Of a stretch of 40,326 nucleotides of DNA, positions 14,778 through 23,593 are shown piece after piece. Made by a program: the position numbers and the translations under genes. Numbering within the stretch: the first letter of the stretch is position 1; each line of letters begins with the position of its first letter. The stretch is from an uncultured bacterium (GTDB lineage: Bacteria; Patescibacteriota; Patescibacteriia; Patescibacteriales; UBA12465), in the NCBI GenBank assembly GCA_937983635.1, contig CALJZR010000008.1, forward strand, positions 1-40,326. Reading direction: 5' to 3'. The notes beneath the pieces are model-generated. The model was not told the DNA's origin, made no database searches, and worked only from the letters and a program-made list of their open reading frames with translations.

Positions 14778-15581
14778 CTAGAACCAGCGCCAATAGGAGC
14801 TAATAATACTGGGACCCCAGGCCAAGGCGATTATCGCTCCCAGCGCTAAAAACACTCCTAGGGGCAATTTTGAGCCCCAGGACTTATTACCAGAGGCAAC
14901 TAGGGATAAACCAACAACCGTGCCGATTAAATAAGCACTTAAAATGGCTAAGATCAATAAACTCCAATCAGGGAATAGGGCCCCCAGCATCAAGCCAAGC
15001 CAAATATCCCCCTCCCCCAAACCGCGGCCTCGAGTCAAGATAAATTGTAAGCCAAAAAATAGCACTGCCGCTAAAATTGCTCCCAAAAGAGTCAGCCAAG
15101 AGACTCCCAAAAGTAGACTTAAAATAATAAAAGCGGCACTGGCCGGCAAAACCACCAACGTTGATACTAAATAAAAGCGCAAGTCAAAAACAAAAACAAC
15201 CGTTAAGACCCAAACAGCTGAAAAATCTCGCAGCAGAGGTAACCAGAAATTATGATTTCCTAAAACAGTAGCCAAAGATTCGGGATCAGGCCAGCTAAAA
15301 TTTAAATGTTTAAACCAGAAAAAAGTAAATAAAATCGCGACAGCCGCCTCGACCGCCGGATACTGCCAAGCAATCGTTTGCCGACAGTAATGACATCTTC
15401 CCCGTAAACGCACATAGCTTAGCAAAGGAATATTTTCATACCAAGCCAACTGGTGTTGGCAATAAGGACAGTGCGAGCGCCCGCTTATTTTTTCTTGGCG
15501 ATATAAACGCCAGATTAAACAATTCGCAAAACTGCCCAGAGCTAAGCCAAGAAAAAAAATAATTAGAGAAAATAAAAGCAT
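14778..15581 (-). CDS. Type IV prepilin peptidase (PilD-like)
   Basis: A 267-residue polytopic membrane protein. The N-terminal methylase-type loop carries two CxxC pairs (C38/C41 and C63/C66). Two peptidase aspartates are visible in FDLRFY and GEGD (the GxGD motif in LGEGDIWLG). It cleaves the leader of type IV prepilins and usually N-methylates the new N-terminus at the inner membrane. I chose the ATG at 15579-15581. The longer frame from 15617 overlaps the upstream gene, and the short start puts the first helix at the N-terminus as in the family. No prepilin or pilus assembly gene is in the window. Confidence 0.92.
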   Translation of the reverse strand: MLLFSLIIFFLGLALGSFANCLIWRLYRQEKISGRSHCPYCQHQLAWYENIPLLSYVRLRGRCHYCRQTIAWQYPAVEAAVAILFTFFWFKHLNFSWPDPESLATVLGNHNFWLPLLRDFSAVWVLTVVFVFDLRFYLVSTLVVLPASAAFIILSLLLGVSWLTLLGAILAAVLFFGLQFILTRGRGLGEGDIWLGLMLGALFPDWSLLILAILSAYLIGTVVGLSLVASGNKSWGSKLPLGVFLALGAIIALAWGPSIISSYWRWF

Positions 15582-15585
15582 AAAT

Positions 15586-17904
15586 TTAACGGTAAAATTG
15601 AGAATTTTTGGGGACAATCTCAGGTTCTGCCCGCAAAGTAGCAGCAGCTTGATAATAAAAAGCTGAGGCCTCTTTCTCGCCCAACTCTTGATATAGCTGC
15701 GCTAAAGTCAATGGCCAATAATCTTGAAAAGGTTGGCGAATATAAGCATGTTCTAAAACGGTTAGCGCCGAAGGATAGTCTCGAAGCTGCTGATAAATTC
15801 TAGAAATATCATCTAAAATAGCAACATCTTCTGGATAGTCAGAATAAGCTTGGCGATAAGACAGCAAGGCTTTTTCAAGGTCGCCCTTCTTTTCATAAAG
15901 ATGAGCACTATCTTTTTCTAACTGATAAGCATAAAAATGCAAATAAGACAGATGGACGGGGTTAAAACGAGAATCACTTCTGTCCGGCAACAAAGCCAGC
16001 GCCTGCCGATAAGAACTGATTGCCTCTTCATTCTCTCCAGAAAGCTGGAGACAGTAAGCCTGATCGCGGTATCCTGATGGTCGCAAGGGGCTAAGTTCAA
16101 TTAGTTTTTTAAAATCTTTCAGAACCTCCTTATCTGTTTGCAGAAAACAGCGTAAGCGCGAAGAGACCGCTAAATTTTCATAAGTGTTGGTCGGAAATAT
16201 TTTTACAATTTTCTCTAATCGTTCTCTTAAAATATATTGACTAGACTCATCAGGTAAATTTTGAAAATTAAACCAAGAATAAGTACTAAAAACTCGCTGG
16301 TAATAAAAGCGATTAATGGGATTTAAGGCTTTTTTTTCGGTATAGGAATAAAGAGCGTCGATGGTAAAATATTCACGGCTCGACAAACTGCTATAAAGCT
16401 GTAAAAAATAATAATCAGCCAACAAAGAGTTAAAACTAAAATAAATTTGCCAGAGAGAGCCGCTAATAATAATAATCCCCAACAGACTAGCACCTAAAGT
16501 CTGCAAACGAGAATGCCTGCCCCCAAACTTAAGCAAAAAACGCTTTGGCCATTGAAAAAGAGATTTTTTCTCAGCTGTAGCCAAACTGAGATTACCCGCT
16601 ACTACTAAAGCGGTTAAAAACCAAAAATAAAAAACTCCAGTTAAATCGGAAATGCCAAACAACAAAGTAAAACTATAGGCAAACATCCCGGCGGCCGCGG
16701 CAAGAGCAAAATTCCTACCCACCGGACGCCGCCATAAACGCCAGCACTGCCAAGCCCAGAAAAGATAAAGTCCTGCCCAAAAAATAAAACCAATAACACC
16801 AGTCTGAATAATAATATCTAAAAAACTATTGTGTACTTTATCGGTATAGCTATTAACATTAGAAAAGACCCCCCAATCTTGCTGGTAATAAGGGACGATG
16901 GCCTCGCCACCGTTTTCTAAGCCAATTCCCAGCCAAGGGCGCTCCTTAATCACCGGCCAAGATATTTGATAAAACTGCTTCCGAACGGCTAAGCTGCCCC
17001 CATTAAAATTCAAAAAAGCTTGCATTCGTCCCGGCATTAGAGACGAAAAACCAATTAAAATAATAACTGATAGTGAAAAGACTAAAGGTAAAGACCAGAA
17101 ACGCCAGCGGCGCCAAGCTAAAACCAAGATTAGCAACGCGATGGTCAAAGCGAAGGCTAACCACGCTGCCCTCGAACCACTAACGACTAGACCTAAAAAC
17201 TGGAAAGCAAATAAAATAATTACGAAAAAGCGAGCTAAAAAGCGCTTTTGTAAAGAAAAGTAATAAAAAGTCAAAGGTAAGGATAAAAGCAGAAAAGAGG
17301 CGAGCAAATTGGGCTGGCCAAAAGTAGAGATAGCGCGAGTATATAATTGCGGCTCCTGCCAAACAGCAAAATCATAGCCACAAAATTGCAAGCCGGCATA
17401 GAGACCGACCAGAGTACCGACAATAGCCGTCGCTAAGGCGCTAAAGCGCACTGTTTTTAACCAGAATTCAAGGCGAACAATAGTCTTAATCTCCGCCGAT
17501 CCAGAACTATAATAAATGACAAAGCTATGCCATAATGCTAGCCAAAAATAAGCGCTAAGGCCAAACTGTCGCTCATAAGAGCCGAACCAAGACTGTAATG
17601 GCGAAGACGCCCCATAAGAAATCAGGACCCAAACGCCAAAAAAAATCCAAACAGGCAATAAGGCCAACCAAAAATTAGTAGGCAAAAAAGAAAGGGGGTG
17701 GCGCCGCCAACGGGAGCGTGTCTGTAAAATTAATAATATAAAAACAATAGCTCCCAAAATATGGAGCCAGACCGCTTTTACCAAATTAAAAGGACTGAAG
17801 GCGGGAAACAAAAAAGACATGCCCAAAGGCAAAGCCGCTAAAGCCAGATAATAAGCGCAACGTAAGAGCAAAGTAATAATTTTTTGCCAATCAAGACGAA
17901 ACAT
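15586..17904 (-). CDS. O-antigen ligase/PglL-like membrane protein with C-terminal TPR repeats
   Basis: A 772-residue protein. The first about 460 residues contain roughly ten or more membrane helices. The Wzy/WaaL-type region has a periplasmic loop with RPWLGIGLENGG and DKVHNSFLDI, whose His is the conserved ligase residue. After a final helix, residues about 590-760 form tetratricopeptide repeats (AISSYRQALALLPD, KALLSYRQAYSDYP). Relatives transfer lipid-linked glycans to lipid A core, or act as protein O-oligosaccharyltransferases on pilins. Its position four bases before the prepilin peptidase gene favours pilin or surface-protein glycosylation (inference). The ATG at 17902-17904 is preferred to an in-frame TTG two codons earlier. 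Confidence 0.85.
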   Translation of the reverse strand: MFRLDWQKIITLLLRCAYYLALAALPLGMSFLFPAFSPFNLVKAVWLHILGAIVFILLILQTRSRWRRHPLSFLPTNFWLALLPVWIFFGVWVLISYGASSPLQSWFGSYERQFGLSAYFWLALWHSFVIYYSSGSAEIKTIVRLEFWLKTVRFSALATAIVGTLVGLYAGLQFCGYDFAVWQEPQLYTRAISTFGQPNLLASFLLLSLPLTFYYFSLQKRFLARFFVIILFAFQFLGLVVSGSRAAWLAFALTIALLILVLAWRRWRFWSLPLVFSLSVIILIGFSSLMPGRMQAFLNFNGGSLAVRKQFYQISWPVIKERPWLGIGLENGGEAIVPYYQQDWGVFSNVNSYTDKVHNSFLDIIIQTGVIGFIFWAGLYLFWAWQCWRLWRRPVGRNFALAAAAGMFAYSFTLLFGISDLTGVFYFWFLTALVVAGNLSLATAEKKSLFQWPKRFLLKFGGRHSRLQTLGASLLGIIIISGSLWQIYFSFNSLLADYYFLQLYSSLSSREYFTIDALYSYTEKKALNPINRFYYQRVFSTYSWFNFQNLPDESSQYILRERLEKIVKIFPTNTYENLAVSSRLRCFLQTDKEVLKDFKKLIELSPLRPSGYRDQAYCLQLSGENEEAISSYRQALALLPDRSDSRFNPVHLSYLHFYAYQLEKDSAHLYEKKGDLEKALLSYRQAYSDYPEDVAILDDISRIYQQLRDYPSALTVLEHAYIRQPFQDYWPLTLAQLYQELGEKEASAFYYQAAATLRAEPEIVPKNSQFYR

Positions 17905-17956
17905 AAGCAAAATAACAAAAGAAAAAATATTATTTCCTGCCTTGATTATAGCATAT

Positions 17957-17990
17957 AAAAAAACTCCGAACCATCAGGGTTCGGAGTTTT
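17957..17990 (-). terminator. Intrinsic terminator downstream of secDF
   Basis: AAAACTCCGAACC (17960-17972), loop ATCAG and GGTTCGGAGTTTT (17978-17990) form a perfect 13-base stem. On the minus strand it is followed by a T-run (complement of 17957-17963). It lies about 20 bases after the secF stop and separates secDF from the ligase gene. Confidence 0.88.
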
Positions 17991-18011
17991 CTCAAAAATG
18001 ACAATGAAAAA

Positions 18012-18917
18012 TTAACGGCGTCTCTGCTGCCATCTTTCCCATACCACTAATAGGGGGCTAGCTACAAAAATAGAGCTATAGGCGCCGCAAAAAATACCAA
18101 TAATTAGAGCTAGAACAAAGTCTCTTACCGAGTCGCCGCCGAAGAAAAGAACGGCGGTTAAAGCTAGTAAAGTGGTAATAACGGTATTAATGGAGCGGAC
18201 AAAAGTCTGATTCAAGCTGGCATTAACCGTCTCGCCAAAGCTAGTGGCGCTTTTAGGCAAATTTTCACGGGTTCGATCAAAAACAACAATCGTGTCATTA
18301 ACGCTATAGCCTAAGACCGTCAATAAGGCGACAACAAAATAAGTATTTATTTCTACCCCGTAAAGCTTACCTAACAAGGAAAAAACGCCAAGAGTAATTA
18401 AGACGTCATGAAATAAAGCAACCACCGCAATCACACCATACTTCCAAGAGGCTACTGGCTTAGAAACGCGCTGGAAAGTAAAGGCGACATACACAATGAT
18501 GACAATAAGAACCATCAACATTAGCCAAAAAGCTTTACTTCTTAATTCTTGGCCAATAGAAGGGCCGATAGCTTCAAAACGAATTTCCTCTAAACCGACC
18601 TGAGCTTCAGGCAAATTGCCTAAAGATTCTAAAACTGCCTGATGGGTGTCTTCGTCGCTTTCTTGAAAACGTAAAATAAGAGAATCTTCCGTCGGTTGAA
18701 CGGTGAGGCTGCTCACAGCGGTATTAGCTAGCTGAGTTTGCACTGCGGAAACACTCGGTTGCTGGCCGTTAAATTTAAGCTCTAAGAGACTGCCTCCGGT
18801 AAAATCAATACCAAATTTTAAACCCCAAAGAGACAAAAAAATTATAGCCGCTACCACCATAGCGCCAGATAAAGACAACCAGAGGGCGCGTCGTTTAATA
18901 ATGTGAAGATTAATCAT
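18012..18917 (-). CDS. secF: Protein translocase subunit SecF
   Basis: A 301-residue RND-type membrane protein of typical SecF length. The first helix (about 13-33) leads to the diagnostic GIDFTGGSLLELKF at about 35-49. A periplasmic P1-like domain follows, then five helices containing the conserved YSVNDTIVVFDRTREN segment in the fourth-helix region. With SecD it uses the proton gradient to complete Sec-dependent export. It follows secD by 42 bases on the same strand and ends at a strong terminator. It would serve the many secreted proteins encoded nearby. Confidence 0.97.
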   Translation of the reverse strand: MINLHIIKRRALWLSLSGAMVVAAIIFLSLWGLKFGIDFTGGSLLELKFNGQQPSVSAVQTQLANTAVSSLTVQPTEDSLILRFQESDEDTHQAVLESLGNLPEAQVGLEEIRFEAIGPSIGQELRSKAFWLMLMVLIVIIVYVAFTFQRVSKPVASWKYGVIAVVALFHDVLITLGVFSLLGKLYGVEINTYFVVALLTVLGYSVNDTIVVFDRTRENLPKSATSFGETVNASLNQTFVRSINTVITTLLALTAVLFFGGDSVRDFVLALIIGIFCGAYSSIFVASPLLVVWERWQQRRR

Positions 18918-18959
18918 ATCGATATGAGAGCGAAGAAAGTTACCCCGCCCTTGATTTAC

Positions 18960-20843
18960 TTATTTAAGACGACGAGTTCCTAATAAATAGCGATTCCGGT
19001 CCAACCAAGAACTATTAAACACTTTAAGCAAGGTGTAGGTGATAACAATACTGCTAAACATCGAAATGGAAACACCGATAAACAAAGTAGCCCCGAAACC
19101 TTTAACTAAACCCGTGCCAAAACCCATAAGGATAAAACAGGTTAAAATGGTGGTGATATTACCATCGCGAATTGAAGGCCAAGCCCGACGGAAACCTTCA
19201 TCGAGAGCGGTAGACATCGGCTTGCCCAAGCGCAACTCTTCCTTCATGCGCTCAAAAATCAAGACATTAGCGTCAACCGCCATACCAATAGAGAGAATGA
19301 AACCAGTAATGCCGGCCAAGGTTAAAGTAACAGGCTGATTAGCGTAATAGACTAAGAAAGCTAAAATTACTAGGAAGAGAGTAGAGGAAAAAATACCATC
19401 AAAAATCTTTAAATGGTTAAAGACGCTGACAAATAAAACTACTAATAAAGAAATAAAGATTAAAGCCAACCAAATCGGAGCGGCTTTAAAGATTGTCAAA
19501 ACGGTTAAAGCATAAATACCCAAAGAAATAACGGAGATTGCCCCCGGTAAACGATAAAAAATGATCATGAAAATGGCGACAAAAAGGAAGCCAATTAAAC
19601 CTGCTTTTACACTGTTATCAATAGATTTCTGACCTAAACTAGCGCCTACCGTCTGCTGGCCGACTAAATTAATCGGCACCGGTAAAGCACCGGTATTTAA
19701 ACGCTGTACTAATAATTTTGCTTCCTGAACATTGAAGCGGCCAGAAATGACAGCGCGACCATCAGGAATACGATCATTAACCGTAGGCACACTGATAGCA
19801 TAACCATCCAAAAATATAGCTACCGGCTTGCCAATATTTCTTTCCGTGATGTTGGCAAAAGCTTCTGCGCCTTCGCTATCAAATTCCAAGGCCACTTCGG
19901 GAGAGCTATCCTGGGGATTAAACTGCAAACTTGCTCTCTTTAAATTTTTACCAGACAATTCGGTGTTTTGCCAATTATCGCCCAAATTTAAAACCGGAGA
20001 TTCGTCCTGAAGAGTAAAGGATAAAAGCTGAGCCTTATATTCTGTAATTTTGGGAGACTGGCCCGCCTGATCTTTAAAAGGATTATCTTTTTCGGTTTTG
20101 GCTAATAATTTGGCGATTACTAAAGTATTATCAATTTTTAAAGGCGCACTCAACCCGCCAATCGCCATATTCTTTAAAGAAGAAACGAGATCTGGCTGAT
20201 TTTCTTCAGCTAAAGCTTCTTTAGTTTCAAACTTGGCCTGATATTTATCGGCGAGAGTTTGCCAATCAGCCCCAGTATTAATTGCTTTAATAGCTTCAGC
20301 GGCCTGAGCGGCAACCTGCTTATTAAAAGCAACGGCCTCAGCGTTAGGTTCGGCGTTAACTTCTTGAGCGTCAGTGCTTTGTTCCTTAAATTCCAATAAA
20401 GGAGTTTCTCCAATTAATTTAATAGCTTCATTAACATCTTTAATGCCGGCCAGCTCCGCTAAAATACGATAATCTCCCTGCATGGTACGATTAATCTGAA
20501 TTACTGGTTCACTAACGCCAGCGCCATTCACACGGCGCTCGATAATGTCGCGGACGCCCTCAAGGGCGCTTAAACGCTCGGCTTCGGCAATATTAGCCAC
20601 ATCAGCTTCATAAATTAATTGGGTGCCTCCCTGCAAATCAAGCCCCAAAACAAAAGGACTCTTGGGGGCTGAAGGCAAAACAATAATGTTGTTAGTCGCT
20701 TTGGCCAGGGCATTAACCACTTGATTATAATAATTATCGGCCGCCAGGACAAAACCAAGGGCAGCGAAAATAATAACCAACAAAAACAACCAGCGTTGAC
20801 GGTGGCGTTTTACTAAATTAGAAAACTTTTGCAGTTTAGACAT
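18960..20843 (-). CDS. secD: Protein translocase subunit SecD with an inserted rotamase-like segment
   Basis: A 627-residue RND-type protein. The N-terminal helix (about 17-35) precedes LGLDLQGGTQLIYE (67-80), and the P1 domain carries the ERRVNGAGVSEPVIQ signature. Membrane helices begin near residue 400, with GFILSIGMAVDANVLIFERM. Between about 155 and 280 there is an insertion (ADWQTLADKYQAKF..., NMAIGGLSAPLKIDNTLVIAKL). It resembles part of a PpiC/parvulin-type peptidyl-prolyl isomerase; I judge this by eye only. SecD and SecF pull substrates through SecYEG at the outer face. The gene diverges from clpP, and each has its own promoter in the 144-base gap. Confidence 0.95.
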   Translation of the reverse strand: MSKLQKFSNLVKRHRQRWLFLLVIIFAALGFVLAADNYYNQVVNALAKATNNIIVLPSAPKSPFVLGLDLQGGTQLIYEADVANIAEAERLSALEGVRDIIERRVNGAGVSEPVIQINRTMQGDYRILAELAGIKDVNEAIKLIGETPLLEFKEQSTDAQEVNAEPNAEAVAFNKQVAAQAAEAIKAINTGADWQTLADKYQAKFETKEALAEENQPDLVSSLKNMAIGGLSAPLKIDNTLVIAKLLAKTEKDNPFKDQAGQSPKITEYKAQLLSFTLQDESPVLNLGDNWQNTELSGKNLKRASLQFNPQDSSPEVALEFDSEGAEAFANITERNIGKPVAIFLDGYAISVPTVNDRIPDGRAVISGRFNVQEAKLLVQRLNTGALPVPINLVGQQTVGASLGQKSIDNSVKAGLIGFLFVAIFMIIFYRLPGAISVISLGIYALTVLTIFKAAPIWLALIFISLLVVLFVSVFNHLKIFDGIFSSTLFLVILAFLVYYANQPVTLTLAGITGFILSIGMAVDANVLIFERMKEELRLGKPMSTALDEGFRRAWPSIRDGNITTILTCFILMGFGTGLVKGFGATLFIGVSISMFSSIVITYTLLKVFNSSWLDRNRYLLGTRRLK

Positions 20844-20884
20844 AGATTTTGGTGATTTATTGCCAAAGATTAGAAACTTTTAAA

Positions 20885-20913
20885 ATCTTAGACTAAAAAC
20901 CCGAAAAAATCAA
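20885..20913 (-). promoter_or_regulatory. Probable promoter of secD-secF
   Basis: TTGATT (complement of 20908-20913), 17 bases and TAAGAT (complement of 20885-20890) lie on the minus strand about 40 bases before the secD ATG. The -10 has one mismatch. It abuts the divergent clpP promoter. Confidence 0.45.
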
Positions 20914-20921
20914 GACAAGGC

Positions 20922-20950
20922 TTTACAAAAAAGAAATATTGCCATATAAT
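20922..20950 (+). promoter_or_regulatory. Promoter of clpP
   Basis: TTTACA (20922-20927), a 17-base spacer and TATAAT (20945-20950) predict a start near 20957 and a 31-base AT-rich leader. No Shine-Dalgarno site precedes the clpP ATG. Confidence 0.75.
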
Positions 20951-20987
20951 TCTTAATAATAGCAAAAAAATATATAAAATAAACTAT

Positions 20988-21569
20988 ATGCCCTTAATTC
21001 CCACAGTGATCGAAAAAGATGGCCAAATAGAAAGAGCTTACGATATTTACTCCCGATTACTTAAAGATCGGATTATTTTCTTGGGCGAAGCCATTGATGA
21101 CCACGTTGCCAATATCGTAATCGCCCAGATGCTTTTTTTAGCCGCTGAAGACAAAGAAAAAGATATTAAATTTTATATCAATTCCCCAGGCGGCTCCGTT
21201 TCTGCCGGCTTAGCTATCTACGACACCATGCAGTATATTAAATGTCCGGTCTCGACTATCTGTGTCGGCTTAGCGGCTTCAATGGCTTCAATCTTACTAG
21301 CCGCCGGCGCCAAAGGCAAGCGCCTCGCTCTGCCAAATAGTGAAATCATGATTCACCAGGTAATGGGTGGAGCGGAGGGACAAGCCTCAGATATCAAAAT
21401 CAGAGCCGAACATATTCTTAAAACTAAAGATAAAATGAATCGCATCTTAGCCGAACATACTGGGCAAAAGATTAATATCATTGAGAAAGACAGCGACCGC
21501 GACAATTACATGAGTGCGGAAGAGGCTAAAAAATACGGCCTCATCGACAAGATTATTTCCAGAGAATAG
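20988..21569 (+). CDS. clpP: ATP-dependent Clp protease proteolytic subunit ClpP
   Basis: A 193-residue serine protease of standard ClpP length. The catalytic triad is visible: Ser98 in GLAASMAS, His123 in EIMIHQ, and Asp172 in DRDNYMSAEEA. The oxyanion-side SPGGSVSAG is at 66-74. It forms a double heptameric chamber and degrades proteins fed by ClpX, ClpA or ClpC, none of which is in the window. It is a single-gene plus-strand unit with its own promoter and a strong terminator just after the stop. Confidence 0.98.
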   Translation: MPLIPTVIEKDGQIERAYDIYSRLLKDRIIFLGEAIDDHVANIVIAQMLFLAAEDKEKDIKFYINSPGGSVSAGLAIYDTMQYIKCPVSTICVGLAASMASILLAAGAKGKRLALPNSEIMIHQVMGGAEGQASDIKIRAEHILKTKDKMNRILAEHTGQKINIIEKDSDRDNYMSAEEAKKYGLIDKIISRE

Positions 21570-21587
21570 ACACCAGCAAAATCAAAT

Positions 21588-21621
21588 AAAAACCCCGCCA
21601 CAGCAAACCGGCGGGGTTTTT
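21588..21621. terminator. Bidirectional terminator after clpP
   Basis: AAAAACCCCGCC (21588-21599) and GGCGGGGTTTTT (21610-21621) form a perfect 12-base stem with a ten-base loop. T-runs are present in both directions. It ends clpP and the convergent calcium-repeat gene. Confidence 0.92.
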
Positions 21622-21636
21622 GGTATACTAATAAAA

Positions 21637-22638
21637 TTAAAGCTTCATTAAAGTAAGGGCCATCATCTTGAAGATATCGGCATAAGGAGCGGCGTCGCCT
21701 GATTTGATGTAAGAAATAACGAAAATGTGGCGACGGTCGGAGTCTAAAAAGTAAATTATTTGCTGATCAGCGCTAATAATTCCCGGGCCAAAACTGCTTT
21801 CAATAAAACGATCCGCACTTAAAGCGTCAGCATCAGAAAATTGGCTCTGATACCAAGATAAAATATCGGAATACTCCTGATCGCTAGCTTCATAAGATAT
21901 TTGGATAAAAGACTGATCAGGAGCAGAAAAAAGAGTAGCATTAGCACTAGCCGCCTTCACTTCCCAGGCCTGGGGGTAAATAACGGCGAAGCTGCCGCCG
22001 GCATCGCGATAAAGGCCCAAATTATTATTCTCATTAAGCTTGCCCGCGCCCAGAGGATTATAGCCGCTCAAAATTTCCTGTTTATCATTATAAGAATCAT
22101 TATCAGTATCGGCCAACTGGGCATTAGAACCAATAAAAACTTCAGCGACATCGCTTAAACCGTCATTATCAGCATCAGCCACTGTCGGCAGGCTGGGGGC
22201 AGCGACTTCCACTGGCGCCTCTACCACAGGGGTAACGACAATCGGAACAGGGGCGACCGCTACTTCCGTTTCCGGTGCAACCGCATCAGTTTTTGTGGCC
22301 ACGTCTTGAGGCTTAACTGGATTTTCGACAATTTTCTGAGCAGCCGGATTCATTGCTGGTAAAATTAAAAAACGATAGGCTAAATAAAATAAAATCGCTA
22401 CCACCAAAAAACCGGCGCCAATAATAATAAGGCCGGTAGATTTGTGCGATTCTAAAGATTTTCCCCCCATTTTTACTGTCTTTTTCGAAGAATGCCGGCT
22501 CTTACCATCAGCGCTTTCATAGCTCGCGCCGCTTAAGCTGGCAAAAGCAGGCATATTGCGGACAATAAAATCCTTTTGCAGCTTTTGCTGTAAATCATCC
22601 GTAATTTTTTTATCACCTTTAACGCCATGCTTCTCCAT
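21637..22638 (-). CDS. Membrane-anchored calcium-repeat protein with a C-terminal PsbP-like domain
   Basis: A 333-residue protein without a named family that I can assign. About 75 charged cytoplasmic residues precede one membrane helix (about 90-112). A Pro/Val/Ala-rich stalk follows (about 113-160). Next come thrombospondin type-3-like calcium repeats (DADNDGLSD, DTDNDSYND, then SGYNPLGAGKL). The last about 130 residues (GSFAVIYPQAWEV...FIQISYE) resemble a PsbP/LpqN-like fold. The domain order suggests a sensor or adhesin stalk on the outer face (inference). It is a partial duplicate of the 223-residue protein encoded two genes upstream, which stops exactly at the GSGKL that here is GAGKL plus an extra domain. 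Confidence 0.7.
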   Translation of the reverse strand: MEKHGVKGDKKITDDLQQKLQKDFIVRNMPAFASLSGASYESADGKSRHSSKKTVKMGGKSLESHKSTGLIIIGAGFLVVAILFYLAYRFLILPAMNPAAQKIVENPVKPQDVATKTDAVAPETEVAVAPVPIVVTPVVEAPVEVAAPSLPTVADADNDGLSDVAEVFIGSNAQLADTDNDSYNDKQEILSGYNPLGAGKLNENNNLGLYRDAGGSFAVIYPQAWEVKAASANATLFSAPDQSFIQISYEASDQEYSDILSWYQSQFSDADALSADRFIESSFGPGIISADQQIIYFLDSDRRHIFVISYIKSGDAAPYADIFKMMALTLMKL

Positions 22639-22640
22639 AA

Positions 22641-22826
22641 TTAATCAGATAAAAAATAAAAAATAGCGACAATCAAAACGGCCGCTGCCGCAAAAGGACT
22701 AATCCATTGCCAAGCGCGGCCGCGCAAAGGCATATTTAATTTAGGCATCACGTGAACGCGCAAATATAAACTCACTCCTGCCATGCCGGATAAATTCTTC
22801 TGATTACTTTTTGGATTCATATTCAT
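22641..22826 (-). CDS. Small single-span membrane protein, unknown
   Basis: A 61-residue ORF between two calcium-repeat genes, two bases before the larger one. Residues 1-40 are polar and basic, and residues about 42-59 form a membrane helix (ISPFAAAAVLIVAIFYFL). I do not recognise the family. Tight spacing on both sides and strand agreement support it as a real gene. An in-frame second ATG two codons in is equally possible as the start. Confidence 0.6.
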   Translation of the reverse strand: MNMNPKSNQKNLSGMAGVSLYLRVHVMPKLNMPLRGRAWQWISPFAAAAVLIVAIFYFLSD

Positions 22827-22850
22827 AACAGTAAATAGAGAGGGGGTAAT

Positions 22851-23522
22851 TTAAAGCTTGCCGCTGCCTTTGGGATTGTAGCCGCTCTTAACCTCGTCCC
22901 CGTCATTAAAGCTATCACCATCGGTGTCAGGATTAATAGGATTAGTGAGGTAGATTTTAACCTCTTCATAATCAGATAAACCGTCAAAATCAGAATCAAT
23001 TAAGTTAATATTAGTGTTAAGCGCTTTCTCTTCTAAGTCTGTTAAACTGTCGCCATCGGAATCAACCGGCGCCGTCACCACAGTGGTGCCGCTAGCGCTG
23101 GTGGCGATATTAGTATTAACTACTGGTTCTGGGCTGGGAACAATAGGTTCTGGCTCAGGAACAACAACATTATTAACGGGAGGAGTTACCACCACTTCAT
23201 TTGAGGGTTTATCAGCGGTAGTAGTAGCGCTAGGCAATAAATCGCTCTCCGCAGCTGAGCGCATAAATTTTGAATAAGCCAAATAAGCGGCTGCCCCTAA
23301 AATTAAAGCTACTAAAACAATAATGAGAACAAATTTTATTTTTATCCCTGAGCGTCCAACGTGAACATCTTCTCCCTCCACTAAGACGCGAGGGGCAGAA
23401 AGACCGGCCGCCTGAGTTTGAATACTGGCACCGCCGGCCGGATGAGCGACCGAAGCATCAGTTTCTGCAAAAATATCATCTACAGAATTATCCGCAGGCT
23501 GATTGCCAAGATTGTTAAACAT
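22851..23522 (-). CDS. Membrane-anchored thrombospondin type-3-like calcium-repeat protein
   Basis: A 223-residue protein. The N-terminus MFNNLGNQPADNSVDDIFAE is followed by an acidic cytoplasmic region, one membrane helix (about 70-92), and a Pro/Val/Thr-rich stalk. Three Asp-rich calcium loops follow (DSDGDSLTD, DSDFDGLSD, DTDGDSFND), ending KSGYNPKGSGKL. TSP3-like loops bind calcium and rigidify extracellular stalks. The ATG at 23520-23522 is preferred to an in-frame TTG three codons earlier. It belongs to the envelope block running down from 35619. Confidence 0.72.
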   Translation of the reverse strand: MFNNLGNQPADNSVDDIFAETDASVAHPAGGASIQTQAAGLSAPRVLVEGEDVHVGRSGIKIKFVLIIVLVALILGAAAYLAYSKFMRSAAESDLLPSATTTADKPSNEVVVTPPVNNVVVPEPEPIVPSPEPVVNTNIATSASGTTVVTAPVDSDGDSLTDLEEKALNTNINLIDSDFDGLSDYEEVKIYLTNPINPDTDGDSFNDGDEVKSGYNPKGSGKL

Positions 23523-23562
23523 AAATTTCAAAATTTATTTTAAGAAAACTAATTTCTTTATC

Positions 23563-23568
23563 ATTATA
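23563..23568 (-). promoter_or_regulatory. Possible -10 element before the 223-residue calcium-repeat gene
   Basis: A perfect TATAAT occurs on the minus strand about 41 bases before the ATG. I found no convincing -35 at the right distance. A promoter here would split the envelope block into two transcripts. Confidence 0.3.
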
Positions 23569-23593
23569 AACGATTTTTTCAAAAAATACATCC

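Noticed and set aside
18960..20843. Plus-strand frames of up to 99 codons inside secD
   Set aside because: They are shadows of a gene with a complete family signature; no ribosome site, no protein-like composition.
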